The position numbers and the translations under genes are program-made. The notes under the pieces are model-generated. The model was not told the DNA's origin, searched no databases, and saw only the letters and a list, made by a program, of their open reading frames with translations. This document shows, one piece after another, positions 20,393-33,200 of a stretch of 64,000 bases of DNA. The stretch's first letter is position 1; each line of letters opens with the position of its first letter. Source of the stretch: Cochliopodium minus (lineage: Eukaryota; Discosea; Himatismenida; Cochliopodiidae); assembly GCA_024220525.1 (NCBI GenBank), contig JAMYWO010000007.1:90311-154310 (forward strand), given 5' to 3'.

Positions 20393-22591
20393 ATGAAAAA
20401 ATTCAACAAAACTCTCAAAACTCCTTCATTGTACAAATGCAAGGGAAATTTTGCAAAAAGATGTTATCAAATTAATGATAAAGGATTGTTGGATCAAAGA
20501 ATCAAAAGGGAAGATATCCTTAACAGCCCTTCAAACCCATTTTTGTCACCATCTTTTCCATTCGGACCTTTCCATTTTTACAACAGAGAGTATCTCATCA
20601 TTACTTACGAGACAGATCCAGAAATTTTGAGGAAAGTTATTCCTTATCCTCTCAAACCTGCACCAGGAAATCTTGTTTTGTATGAGGTTCAATGATTATT
20701 ATTCCTTTTTATTTTAAATTTTAAATCAAAAACCCTAACTTTTACTTTTTTTTTTTTTATCAAAGTGGTAATATAATTTATTTTTTTATAATCCTTTTCA
20801 CAAATTTTAATTCTTTAATTTTTCAAAATTAGGATTAATATGCCAGATAGTACAGGATTTGGATCATATACTGGTAAGATAACTAAAATTCAATTCACAT
20901 TTGATCAAAAGCGAATTTTTTTTTCAAAGAATCTGGTAAAAAAAAAATAAAAAAAATTTTGAATATGAAATTTTAACTTTTATTAGGGACTGTTGTGCCT
21001 GTGATATATAATGGAGAATTATGCAACTACACAATGTTGATGTTCCTAAATGATGGTAAAATTTAAAAATAATTTCAGTTATTTTTTTTTTATTGGAAAA
21101 TTTTTTCTTTCAATGAATTTATAGAACCTCCAATTTCAGCAGGACGTGAAATATGGGGATTTCCAAAGAAATATGCACATCCTAAAATATCAACAATTAG
21201 GGATACATTGGTTGGAACCCTTTCATATAGTGATGTCCAAGTGGCACAAGGTACAATGAATTATAAATATAAAAGAATACCAAACGAAGAAGCAAAGAAA
21301 TCATTGCAAAAAACACAAATCAATTTGAAATTGATTCCAGGTGTGAATAAAACAAAGCCTGATGTATTTCAATTGGTTGGATATAATCTTCAAGATATAG
21401 AGATAAAAGAAGCTTGGGAATCACCTGCAAGATTGGTTAGACCCATTTTTTTTTTTTTTTATTTAAAAATTATTTGGACAATATTCTAACATTATTTTTT
21501 GTTAGAATTTACGTCCACATATTAATGCTCCTACAAGCTTGCTTCCTATCAAGAAAATAGTTGGAGGAAAACATATTTTGGCAAACCTCACATTGCCATA
21601 CGGAAGAGTTCTCCACGATTATTTGAAAGAAGAAAAGAAATCAGTGAATAGATTCGATTGGAAAATAAAGGGAGAACCAAGCAATCTGGACTTCTCCAAG
21701 GAAGAAGATGTTTTAAAAGCAACGGGTATGCCTATTGTATCTCCATCTTTCTCCTCTACTATCAACAAGTTTGAGTTGAACAATCGTGAACACTTCATTT
21801 GTAGGTACCGTTCTGATCCTGAAGTTATCGCAAGAAATGTCCCTGAACCACTTGTTCCTAATGAAGAAAACCAAGTCATTATTACTTTTACCAAGACTGA
21901 GGGTGCTGGTTTGGCAAATTATTCAAAGTGCGAACTCTTCATTCCATGTTATTATAAAGGAGAACAAGTTCTTTATGAGGTTCAAGGTTATGCTGATAGT
22001 TCTGCTGCCAGATGTACAGGAAGAGAAATTTATGGTCAACCTCTAAAGGTACCTCTTTATTAGTTTTTTTTTTGAAATTTAATTTTACTTTTTTTTTTTT
22101 TAGTTTGGATCACCAACCATCCAAGTTCTTAAAGATACCATCAAAGCCAATTTAACATATAGCGGACAAGAAGTAGTTTCTGCTACAATGGCATATCACT
22201 ACGGAAAGATAGACGAAGGTGAATAACTTTTTTTTTTTTCTTTTTTTCTGGAAAAACTAATAATTTAATTAAATATATTTTAAAAGATACTGCGGAATCC
22301 TTTTTACGTATCCCTCACGTTAATGTAAAAGTTATTCCTAGTGCTGAAAAAGGTACTCCAGAAGTTGCTTATTTGACCAAACTTTCATTTGATAATGTTG
22401 AAGTCACTGAAGCCTACTCTGCACCTGTCCAGATTGAATTGATTCCTCACATCAATGCTCCTTTTTCGGATTTTCCCATTTTGGAAGTGATAAGAGGATC
22501 TGTTATCAAAGCCAATTTGGAAATCAAGGGATGCAAAATTTTGCATGATTATATTACAAACATTTCTTACGATAACGGAAACATTCTTTAA
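20393..22591 (+). CDS. Double acetoacetate-decarboxylase-like protein with microexons
   Basis: Nine exons, two of them microexons, close in frame to 561 residues: 20393-20686, 20766-20767 (2 nt), 20833-20873, 20930-20935 (6 nt), 20987-21055, 21125-21435, 21506-22048, 22104-22218, 22287-22591. Both halves are acetoacetate decarboxylase-like. The first has FYNREYLIITYETDPE (Arg), SYTESGTVVPV (Glu113) and GFPKKYAHPK, where K152 matches the Schiff-base lysine of the clostridial enzyme. The second has LNNREHFICRYRSDPE but GQPLKFGSP, with Leu421 where that lysine should be. The first half may therefore be catalytic, while the second may be structural or do other chemistry. The basic N-terminus (MKKFNKTLKTPSLYK) could target mitochondria. 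The 6-nt microexon restores the conserved TESG motif exactly, which supports the model. Confidence 0.75.
20766..20767 (+). other. Candidate 2-nt microexon
   Basis: The bases TG lie between an acceptor (TATCAAAG) and a donor (GTAATA). Including them makes GAG-TGG-ATT, reading YEWINMPDSTGFG. Skipping them puts a stop after one codon. The alternative is a non-GT splice one codon step away, giving YEVINMPD. Confidence 0.55.
20930..20935 (+). other. 6-nt microexon encoding the Glu-Ser of the TESG motif
   Basis: AATCTG is bounded by TTTCAAAG and GTAAAA. It inserts Glu-Ser between SYT and GTVVPV and so rebuilds the family motif YTESG, including the catalytic Glu. The flanking introns are 56 and 51 nt. 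Confidence 0.8.
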
Positions 22592-23054
22592 TTAAAAAGT
22601 TTTATTTATAAAAGAATTAATTCAATAATCACAAATTTTCAGCTTTGGATTAACAATAAAATATGATTTTCTTCTTTCTCAAATTTTAACGATTTATATA
22701 AATTTGAATAAAGCAAAAGATAAATTTAAATAAAAAGATAAAAATATTTAATTTCTCTTTTAATTATTCAGATTAAATAGACTCATAATCTGTCCATATT
22801 AATTTTTACACTATAATTGTTTATAATTTTCTACCAAGAAATATTTTCCCATTATTTTTTTTTTTTTGAATCAAATTTTTAATTTTATATTTAATTTCAA
22901 AATCAAATATAAAAAAAAAAAAAAAAACAAAAAGAAAAAGGACCAAGAGAAAAATAAAGAAGGTAAAAAGATCAATCAATAGAATTATTCTTTTTGCCAA
23001 ATATTCCTATTTTAAAAAAAATAAATAAAAATTTATATTTTATATTTAAAGAAT
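22592..23054. other. Intergenic region
   Basis: This 463-bp spacer between plus-strand genes contains an A-tract near 22912-22926 followed by a purine-rich stretch. No coding exon, RNA gene or repeat is recognised. It probably contains the promoter of the large ankyrin gene. Confidence 0.3.
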
Positions 23055-26000
23055 ATGCCTCCAAAAAGAAAACAGCCAGAAAGTAATTAATTATATTAAA
23101 TTTTTGAAAAATTCATTTTTTGTAAATAAATATAACAGACCAATCAGATCAAGATCAAAAGAAAGTGAAAGAAACTGAAACCAAGCCAAAATTGAAAGAT
23201 TTTGTCCCAAAAATAAAAAATGATTATCCAAAATTATACAAAGAAGCAAAGAAATATGAAGAGAAAAGAAAATTGTAATAATTTTTTTTATATTCCTTTA
23301 ATTTTTACTTTTATTGTTTCAGATTTGCAGATATTATTGATGAAGAAAATGGATATAGAGAATTATTTGCTCAGATAAGAGATAGTCCAATCATCTCTGA
23401 TAATCATTTGATGTTGATTGATGTGTTTAAAAATCAAGATATTTTCAAGAATGTAAAATGGTCCAAGGAAGAGGAAGAATTACCAAAAGTATTCCAACAA
23501 AAGAATGTGGAGATAAAGGATGAATCATCTGTGGTTGATAGAAAAGAATTTGAAAGAAATTTCGTTGTATTCTGCGAAGATCAATTTAAATATATGGTAA
23601 AATTTGTATTTCAATTTACTTTATAATCTATATTGTAATCACCCTTTCAAATTCAAAAAATTTTTTCTATAATAGAATTGGGATAACGTTTTGGCAGCTG
23701 GTGGTAGTGTTTTGGCATCCCTTACACCTGTACCAGAAGAACACAGAGCGAATAACAGAACAAAGAGAAAATATTTCCATGATATCGTAAGAGATTTCAA
23801 AGAATTTTCTTCTATTTATGAAATCTATTGATAATTTTCTTTTTTTTTTTGTTTAGGCATATGCTGGAAGTGATGTTGATTTATTTATTTACGGACTTGA
23901 AAGTGAAGAAGATTGCAATAAAAAACTCACAGAAATTTATGAGGCAGTTTTGGACGCTAACCCAAAAACCACCATTGCTTTCAGATCTAAACATGTTGTC
24001 ACCCTTGTTTCTGAGTATCCTTATAGACATATCCAAATCGTTTTGAGACAATACAAAACTGCCGCAGAAATATTAATGTGTTTTGATGTTGGTAAATAAT
24101 TTACTTTTTTCTAAAATCCTTTCAGTTTTTAAAACTTTTTTTTTTTTTTGATTAAAGATGCTTGTTCTGTTGGTTATGATGGAAAGAATGGTAATCTTTT
24201 CACTTTTTCAAATCCTTTAAAAATTTAACTTCTTTCCTCATTATGAAAGTCTACATGACCCCAAGAGCTCATCGTGCTTTAACTCGTAAAAGAAATTTTT
24301 TTAAATTTTATTATTTAATTTATTTCCTTTTCAAAATAATAAAGATCGTTACAACATTGTTGATATGGAAAGACGTTCTCCCAGTTATGAAATGAGACTC
24401 GCTAAATATGCAGAAAGAGGATATTCTGTTGTTGTTCCATCTTTGGAAAGGGATAAAATCGATCCCCAACTTTTTGAAAAGAGATTTGATCAATTACAGG
24501 GTCTCGCAAGACTATTGCTTTTGGAGAAATTGAAATCTCCTGAGTCAAGTAATATTTCAACATTTTTCGTAATTTATTTTTTTTTAAATAAAATTTTTTT
24601 AGGATATAGATACAAAGATCTTTTGAGACTTAAAAAGATGAGACCTGAACCTAAAGAGGGAAGAACTTCATTTGCAAACAAGTTTGGTTTGGATGCTGAC
24701 AATTTGGATGACTCCAGAGAAAAGGGTACTTCTTCAGCTTCAGATTATTCTACTGTTTACATTCCTTGGGGTATCAAATGGAATGCTGAAAAGATCAGAA
24801 AACTCTGTTACACTAAAGATGTCATCGTAATAAATTTCTTTTATTTTATAAGTGTTTTTTTTCATTAATAATTTTTTCCAAAATTCAAAAGCTTAATTCA
24901 GTTTGGTATAATAAATCTAAAAAATACCACACACATCGTAATTTTTTTTTTGATTTTTTGTTTCTTTATTTTAATTCCTTATTTTTTAGCTTGCTTCTTT
25001 GGATCTGCTCAAGATATTCTCAAAGATTGTTGTGGGTAAAAAAAATTTTATATTTTAAACTTGTTTTTTGTTAATGAGTTGATTTTTTTAATATTAATTT
25101 AGTTCTTGTCCACCCGTACCAGAAGAAGAAGTTGATCCTGATGCACCTTATGTATCTGGAAAATTGTAAGAAAATTTTTCAAATTTTTATTCGCAATTAA
25201 ATCTAAATAATAAAATTTTGAGGGCTTGGGTAACAGTTAATCCTGGTGGTCAAGGAAAAGTTGGATCTTTTAATCCAATCACAGGTTCAATAAAATGATT
25301 AATTAAAATTTACATTCTTATTCTTCTTTTTTTTTATTTAAAGAGGGAGACTGGACGCATGGTGCATATATTTCTTCAACTGTCCAGAAATTTGCTATTG
25401 CAGTAAACAAAAATGATTTGGAAACTGTTAAATACTGTATAGAAAAAGAAGGTTGTGATATTGAATCTAGAGATGCTGTTGGAAGAACTGCCCTTCACAT
25501 TGCAGCTTTGTCTGGATCTTTTGAAGTTGCAAAATATCTCTTAGAATATGGAGCAAGAGTTTCAGGAAAAACAATTGGTAGATCATTTTTTTTTTTATAA
25601 TAAATATAAAAATACAACATTTATAATAAAACTTTGAAAATTAAGATGGTAAAACTGCTCTTCATTTGGCCGCTGTAAAATCATTTCTTTTAAATATTCC
25701 TTTAGTGCATTTTTAATAATTCAATTTTTTTTCTAGTCTTATGGTCACCACAGAATTGTCAAATTATTGTTGAAGAGGGGATTACAAGTTGAAGAAGAAA
25801 ATAAAAAAGCAGAAGAAAACAAAAAAAAGGAATTGGCAAACAAAAAGAAAAACGGATCCAAGAAAAAAGTCAAAAAAGACATGGAAGATGATGAAGATGG
25901 AGAAGGTGATGAAGGTGAGGGAGACGAAGACGAAGAAGAAGGTGGTGAAGACGAAGAAGGAGGAGAAGGTGACGAAGAAGGAGAAGGAGAGGGAGACGAA

Positions 26001-29000
26001 GACTTTGAGGGTATACAAGCTATGGTCGAAAGAAAAAAGAAGGAGGCTCTAGAGGAACTCCAAAAATTCGATCATCTCGCTCAAGAAGACAAACCAGATA
26101 GTCTCGAAGTAAGTGCAAAAGATTGGGATATGGATATGTCCGCTCTTCACTTTGCAATCTTTTTTGGATGGCCAAAAGGTTTTAAAATTCTTTTTTTTTT
26201 TTTTACCAAAAAAATTTTTTCTTTTTCAAATCTTATTTTTTATTTATTTTTTTTTTCCTTTAGTTGTTTCTGCTCTTGTGAAAGGAGGTGCTTTGTTGAC
26301 TGAAGTTTACCAAGTTGGAAATGCAACTGTTTCTCTTTTGCAACTCGCTATTTTGGGAGGATCTATCCCAACAATCCAATCTTTGTTGAAATCTGGAGTC
26401 GATGTGAACCAAAAGAACAACACAAACGAAACAGGATTAGTAAGAAAAATAATTTTAAAGATTTTTTTTTAAATTTTTTTTTATTATTTTTTTAAAAAAT
26501 TTTTAGCATTATGCTGCAAAAAGTGGAAACTTGGATATAATCAAGATCATTGTAGAAGTTGGAAAAGCAGATATGAATTTGGAAAGTACAAGTGGACATA
26601 CTCCCCTCGCATACTTGATTGAGCAAAACATCAACAAGAAGCAGTTAGACGATAATGTTGATGAAGATGAAGAAACTGATTCTGATCCATCTTACCACAT
26701 TGTAAATGATCCACTCAAAGAAGATCTTTTGAACATCATCAAATACATGGTTTCCAAAGGATCCACTGTCCATAATAAGACTTCAAAATTTGCAAGTAAA
26801 AACAATAAAAAAAGCACAATTTTTTGAAATAATTTTTTCTTATTTTTTTTTTAGCTGTACAACCAATTTGGATTGCTACATCCAACAAGAGCAAGTAAAA
26901 AAAAAAATTCAATATTTTACAAAATTAAACACAAAATTATAAATATTTTATTTATTTTTAACTTTTTATTTCCTTTTTTATTTTTATTAAATAGAAAATT
27001 ATTGGAGTACTTGATTGAACAAGGAGCAGATGTAGATTGCCACAGTGGATATCAAACCATTTTGGACCTTATTAACGCAAGTTTTGATTCATTTGGAAGT
27101 CAAATCAATGGTATGAAAGACAACGAAATGATCTACAAAATCATGAACAAAATGAAACAATACAAAGAGACAGAGCTCGAGTGGTTCTTGTTGAACGAGT
27201 ACAAAGACAGATACCTTAACAACAAAACCGTCGAAGAATGGGAAAAACTCAAAAAGAAGAGGTTGGCTGATCTTAAATCTTCCAGAGATTACATCAAGAC
27301 CATCAAAGACTTGTTGGAAAAAAACAAAGCAAGAAAGTACATCACTTTATTTCCTAAGCACAACAACAACTCTAGTTTCTTCGGCTCTTCTTTTGGACAC
27401 TCACAACAAAAGATTGAGTTTGAGTATGCTGCTATCACTGATGTTTCTGAGACTAACTGGTATTGGTCCGATAAAAAATATCCTGTACTTGAACAACCTA
27501 ATTACCATAAATTGTTTAAAGCAATCTGGGATGGAGATATCAAAGAAGTTGAAAGTAAAACTTATTTTTTTATTTATATGATAATAAATTTTTTTTTTTA
27601 TTCATTACAAATATAGAATTAACTATTAAACAACCTGTTGGAAAGCAACTCCATGTTTGCAGTAAATCTGTTCTTCTTGGATGGTCCACTGTTTACATTG
27701 CAATTTACAAAAAGAATGCAGAAATGGTAAATTTTTCATAAAAAAATTGTTATAATTCAATTAATTCATTTAAATAGGTTAAAAGAATCCTTGAAATTTG
27801 TGTTGAACAATACACTGCACCAGAAGAAGAAGAGGAGGAAGAAGATGCTCCAGCAATTAACAACTATGAACTAGTTTCTTTGATGAAAAACGTAAGAAAA
27901 TTTATTTTATTTTTCAAAAAAAAAAAAATTTAAAAAATATTGTAATGAAGAAAATAAAAAAAAATAATTGAAATAAAAAACTAATAAATTTAATCATTTT
28001 TTAAAAATAAAATTTAAGGTTGGAACCAAACAACTCAGGAGGGGAGCTGAAAGAAGAAAAAGACAATTAAGAAACCAAAAGGCCAAAGACAATCCCAACG
28101 CAAACTGTTTGACATCCCTCTACTCCCTCTTGTCACACAAAGACAGAAACACCCAATTCAACATTCTCCATTGCTGTGCTTACTCTGGCTCCAATGATTG
28201 TTTGGATGTCATCTTGAAACACATCACCGATGACAAGATGAAGCACAAGAAGGAAGATGGTAATGAGGAGAAGTTGAGTGACTTGTTGGTTGACCGTGGT
28301 TACAAGCAGTTCACTCCTTTTGAGTTGGCAATTGCAAGAGGAAATCTTGATGGTGCCAAAAAGATTTTAAAAGCTGGAGGTAAAAAAAAATTAATTTTAT
28401 TTACATTACTTCTGATTTATTACTCTGTTTTTTTGTTTTTATTTTTAAATCCAATTCCTTCCTTTTGAAAATATTTTATATTTATTTTGTTTCATGATTC
28501 TTATTTCAAATTTTTTTTTGAATTTTGTTTTTTGTAAATCTTTCATTAATTAAATTTTTAATTTATTTTTTTTACACTTTAAATTCTTTTAATTTTTTAT
28601 TTTGTTTAGGTATTGATATTCCTGAACTTTCCGAAAAGAACGAATACAAAGGATTGGACGTTGGTGGAAAGAAGATGGAATGGGCCTTCGATCACATGAT
28701 CAGAAAGCACAGATACGAAAGAACTGCTTTCCACGTCTCCGCTGCTTACGGAAGATTAGAGTGCATTGAGTTTTTGAAAGAAGAAGCATTAACTTTGTGG
28801 AACAAGTTGTCATTAAGTTCCCAAGTTAAAGAATTCAACTACTTTGGTAAAAAAAAAAAATTTAATTTTTAAATAAATTATTAACTGAAAAATAAATTCG
28901 AAACAATAAAAAATTCAAAAAATTAAAAATTAAAAAAAAATTTAAATTTAAAACTAGATCCTTTTGCTAATGACTCAACTGGTAACAGCCCTTTGCATTG

Positions 29001-30021
29001 GGCAATCTACAACAACAATCCTAACGTCATCGAGCCTCTTCTTAAGATCGACAGCGGAAAGATGTTGAACGCAAAGGACAACCAAGGTATCACTCCTCTC
29101 ATGATTGCTGCATCTTCCCCTACTTTTGTTGAATCTTTGAAAATTCTTTTAAAAAATGGAGCAGATCTCGAACTAAAAGATAACACATCTGTAAATATTT
29201 TTATTTTTATTTTTTATTTTTTATTTTTTATTTTTATAAGGGTTACTCTGCTTTGCACATTGCTTGTTCTTTCAAAAATACCAAAGAAAATGTCAAACTT
29301 CTTTTGGAGAAATCTACCAAGAAGCAAGCCAACTTGCTCACCTCCAAACTCCAACAAACACCTCTCATGATTGCTTCATATTACGGAAGTAAAAAAAATA
29401 AATTATTTTTATTTTTCATTCATTTAATTTTATTATTTTAAAATCTAATTAGATTCATCTATTTTGAGATTGTTGATTGAATCAAAGAAATGTGACTTGA
29501 GCTTGAGAGACATCACAGGTGACTATGCAATCCACTTTGCCATCAAAAAGAACCAACAAAAGTGTGTTAAAATCTTGATGGAAGAGATAAAGAAAACTGG
29601 TGGAGAATTGGTTGAAACTATCTACAATGAAGATGGTAAAAAAAATTATTAAATTATTTAAATTTTTTAATTTTAATTTTTTTTGATTTATTTCAAAGGT
29701 ATGGGATTAAATCCTTTAGACTTTTCTATGTATAGCATGTCAAACAAGATGGTCCAAAACAGAAGCTACATACAACAAATCAACTTGGATCCAAAGTTCA
29801 GCGGAATCTACCACTACATCTCCTCCAACGCCAAAACCAAGAGAGTTTTGACCAGTTCTGATTATACAAGGGAGACCACTTACATCATGCTTAATGAGGT
29901 TGAGAACTCTGCCATTCAAGACTTTTTCTTGGCTCCTAGCATTAATGTTCCTAAGTTTGATAAGTTTGCTGATGAACAAAAACCTACGAAAGAAGATATG
30001 GATGATAGTGATGATAAGTGA
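23055..30021 (+). CDS. Large ankyrin-repeat protein with nucleotidyltransferase-like N-terminal domain
   Basis: A long multi-exon gene, at least 22 exons. The first ones are 23055-23082, 23139-23274, 23323-23596, 23676-23786, 23857-24091, 24158-24190, 24250-24285, 24345-24548 and 24603-24826, all in phase. The N-terminal third has AAGGSVLASL followed by GSDVDLFIYGL, the G-G/S and D-h-D pattern of the polymerase-beta nucleotidyltransferase fold. Then come RSPSYEMRLAKYAERGYSV and SGKLAWVTVNPGG. This head is shared with ankyrin proteins of fungi and amoebae. Many ankyrin repeats follow (GRTALHIAALSG, GKTALHLAA, GITPLMIAA). Around 25880-26010 an insertion is almost pure Asp, Glu and Gly. The last exon ends in DMDDSDDK. 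A one-base phase mismatch occurs at the intron after 25035. The third catalytic Asp of the head is not evident, so activity is doubtful. Function unknown. Confidence 0.75.
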
Positions 30022-30245
30022 TCCCCATCTTCTTTTATAAAGTTTTTTTTATTTTGATTTAATTTTCTGATAAATAAACTTTAATTTCTTTATTTATATC
30101 TTTTGTACCTTCTTTGTATTATTTTTCACCCTTTTTGAGAGATGTAATTTGGTTGAATCTTTTTTTTTCTTGATTTTTTCTTCATATTTCAAAAGTATTT
30201 TTGATTAAACTTTGCCAAATAACTAGATAAAAAAATAAAAAAAAA

Positions 30246-33200
30246 ATGAAGGAAGCGATAATCGAAGAAACAATCAAAGATATTCAAATAACTGAGAATG
30301 TTAATCCAAATAATTTAATAGATACAAATATCCCTCCCATTGATAAAGATCTCGTTATAACTCCAAGCATTAAAAAACAATTCTTCAGAGATTCTACACC
30401 AAAAAAGATGTACATACATCCACTTTTATTTGATTTTTTTTATCAATTTTTTGACCGTTTTATATTTAGAGATAATATAGAATTTGGATTGATGGAAGGG
30501 GAAGATATCTTGAAATTATCACATGTACAAATAACAAGAAATATGTTTTGGGAAGAAGGAAATGTAAATGCTCCATATGGTGTATTGGATGATAAATTGG
30601 TAACTTTTCAATCAATATATCAATAAAGCTTGTATAATCCTGTTTATATCTCGATATATCATCTTTATAACGATTTAATATCTTCATTCTTTATTATTAG
30701 GGTGTTTCTGATAGAAATAAAAATTGTCTAACATGTGGATTGGAAAGCAAAGGTAATGACATTTCCAATTTTCTTGTTTTTTAGACCTTATCTTCTCATT
30801 GTTTTACTAAATCCATTTCAAAGAATGAATGATCAATTTAATTCATGTTGAATATTATGTTGAAAGAATGGCATAATTTTTATTTCACTTTATTTTAAAG
30901 TGATTGATTAAATATATGATTCTGAATTCTTTGTAATGTTATTTGAGTTAATATTGACCTACCTAAATATAAATATCATATTCATTGATCTGTTACTATA
31001 TAATGAGGCTAACCCAAAATAAACTTTTATTTATTTTATTTTTTTTTACATTTTTTTCATTTTTTTTTTTAATAATGTTTAATTAATTTTTTGAATTCAA
31101 ATGTTGATTAGATGAGATTTGAATTTGATATTGTTTTTTTTTAATAATATTATTTTTATTTTTATCTCAATTTTATTTGTTTTAAAAAAAAAAAAGATTG
31201 TGTGGGACACTTCGGTCACATAGAATTAGCACTGCCAGTCTACCACATAGGCTACTTCAAAATTCTGTGCAACACAATCAACCAAATATGTAAAACATGC
31301 TGCCGCATTTTATTGGCCGAAAAGCAATACGAACAGTTCCTCATAGAGATCAGACAAACCAAATCAGACAGGCTGAAGAGAAAGCAGGTCAGAAAGAGAA
31401 TTGTCGAGTTGTGCAAAAAAACCAAAGTTTGTCCTTGGTGTGGTGAGTTGAACGGTTTAGTTAAATCCAAAGGAACCAAATTAATACATAACAAATTTGA
31501 CAAGTAAAAAACTTTTGACAATTCTCCATTATTTTTTTTATGTGACATTTTTATTATGACGTTTTTTTTTAAAAAAATTTTATTAACAATTTTTTTTAGT
31601 TATACCATTTTTTTTTTTAAACATTTTTCGTTAATTATATTTTTAAATCACTCATTTTTTTTTTTCAGAAAAAAACATGACGAAGAGATAGAAATTTGGC
31701 ATCAGGACTTTGAAAATGCCATGGATGGAATTCCAGACTTGAGAACTCATATCAACAAAATACAAGAAGACTTGAATAGTATATCAATCTTACATCTTTT
31801 CAGAAGAGTGAGTGATTTGGTATTACTTTTTTATTTGTTTTATTTTTTTTTATTTTTTTATTTTTTTATTTTTTTAAAATTATTTAATTCAATTTTTTTA
31901 AAAAAGGACTGCGAGTTATTGGACATGCCTCCTGAAAAAGGTAGACCAGAAAAATTGATCATCACCGAATTGATTGTTCCTCCTGTTTGTATAAGACCAA
32001 CCGTCGCTGTAAAATAATTTTTTTTTAGATTTTTTTAATTTTTATTTATTTTGATTTTTTGATTTTTGATAAAATTTATTTTTTTTTTTATTTTTTTAAT
32101 TGAAAATTTAATTTTTAAAAATTTCTGTATTTTATTTTTTCATTTATTTTTTATTTTTTTTAATTCACAATTTTATTTTTTCATTTATTTTTTATTTTTT
32201 ATTTTTTATTTTTATTTTGATTAATTTATTTTTGTTTATTTCGAAGATGGATGGAGGACAATCTAACCAAGACGATTTGACAACCACATTAAGGCTCATA
32301 GTGGATAAAAACATTGCCATTTTGTCCAACATAGAAAAAGGAGCAAACACACCCATCATGATGGAAGACTGGGAACAACTGCAAGCTCTCGTTACCGTTT
32401 ACATCAACAGTGACCAAGCCAAATCTCTCAACAATTTACAAAATAAACCCAACAGAGGTGTTTTACAAAGACTTAAAGGAAAACAAGGAAGATTCAGACA
32501 AAATCTTTCTGGTAAAAAAAAAAAAAATGAGAAAAACAAATTTAAAAGATTTTTTTATTTTGTAATCTTTTTACTCTTTTTATTTTTGATTTTTATTTTT
32601 ATTTTTAATTTTGTTTATTTTTTTAAATGATTATCTTTTTTATATCATTTTATTTCAAATTTGTTAAAAATATTTTTTTAAAATTTCCTTTTATCATGTT
32701 TTTTATTTTTTTTTATTTTTTTTCAACTAAAAGGTAAAAGAGTCGACTTTTCGGGAAGAACAGTCATTTCTCCCGATCCGAACCTTATGATCGACCAAGT
32801 AGGAGTTCCCATCTACGCAGCCAAAGTGTTCACCTTCCCCGAAAAAGTGACCAGCCACAACATCGACAGACTCAGAAGAATGGTGATGAACGGACAAGAC
32901 GTGCATCCCGGTGCAATATCCGTAGAAAAGGCAAACACAGGCTTCAAATTCAATTTGAGACCTAAAATCGTCGAGAAACAAGCCAAGGAACTTTCCATTG
33001 GTGATATCGTCGAGAGACATTTGATCGATGAAGACATCGTTCTTTTCAATCGTCAGCCTTCTTTGCACAAAATGAGTATCATGTGTCACAGAGCCAAGGT
33101 CATGCCTCATCGTACTTTCAGATTCAATGAATGTGTCTGCGAACCTTATTGTGCTGATTTTGATGGTAAATAATTTTTATTTCCAATTTTTTTTTTTACT

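Noticed and set aside
25782-26018. Minus-strand Phe/Val/Ser-rich open frame
   Set aside because: It is the complement of the GA-rich acidic insertion of the ankyrin gene and shows no start or family.
32727-33110. Minus-strand frames across RPC1 exons (also 36718-36994 and 37679-37936)
   Set aside because: They mirror highly conserved RPC1 coding exons and have no family resemblance.
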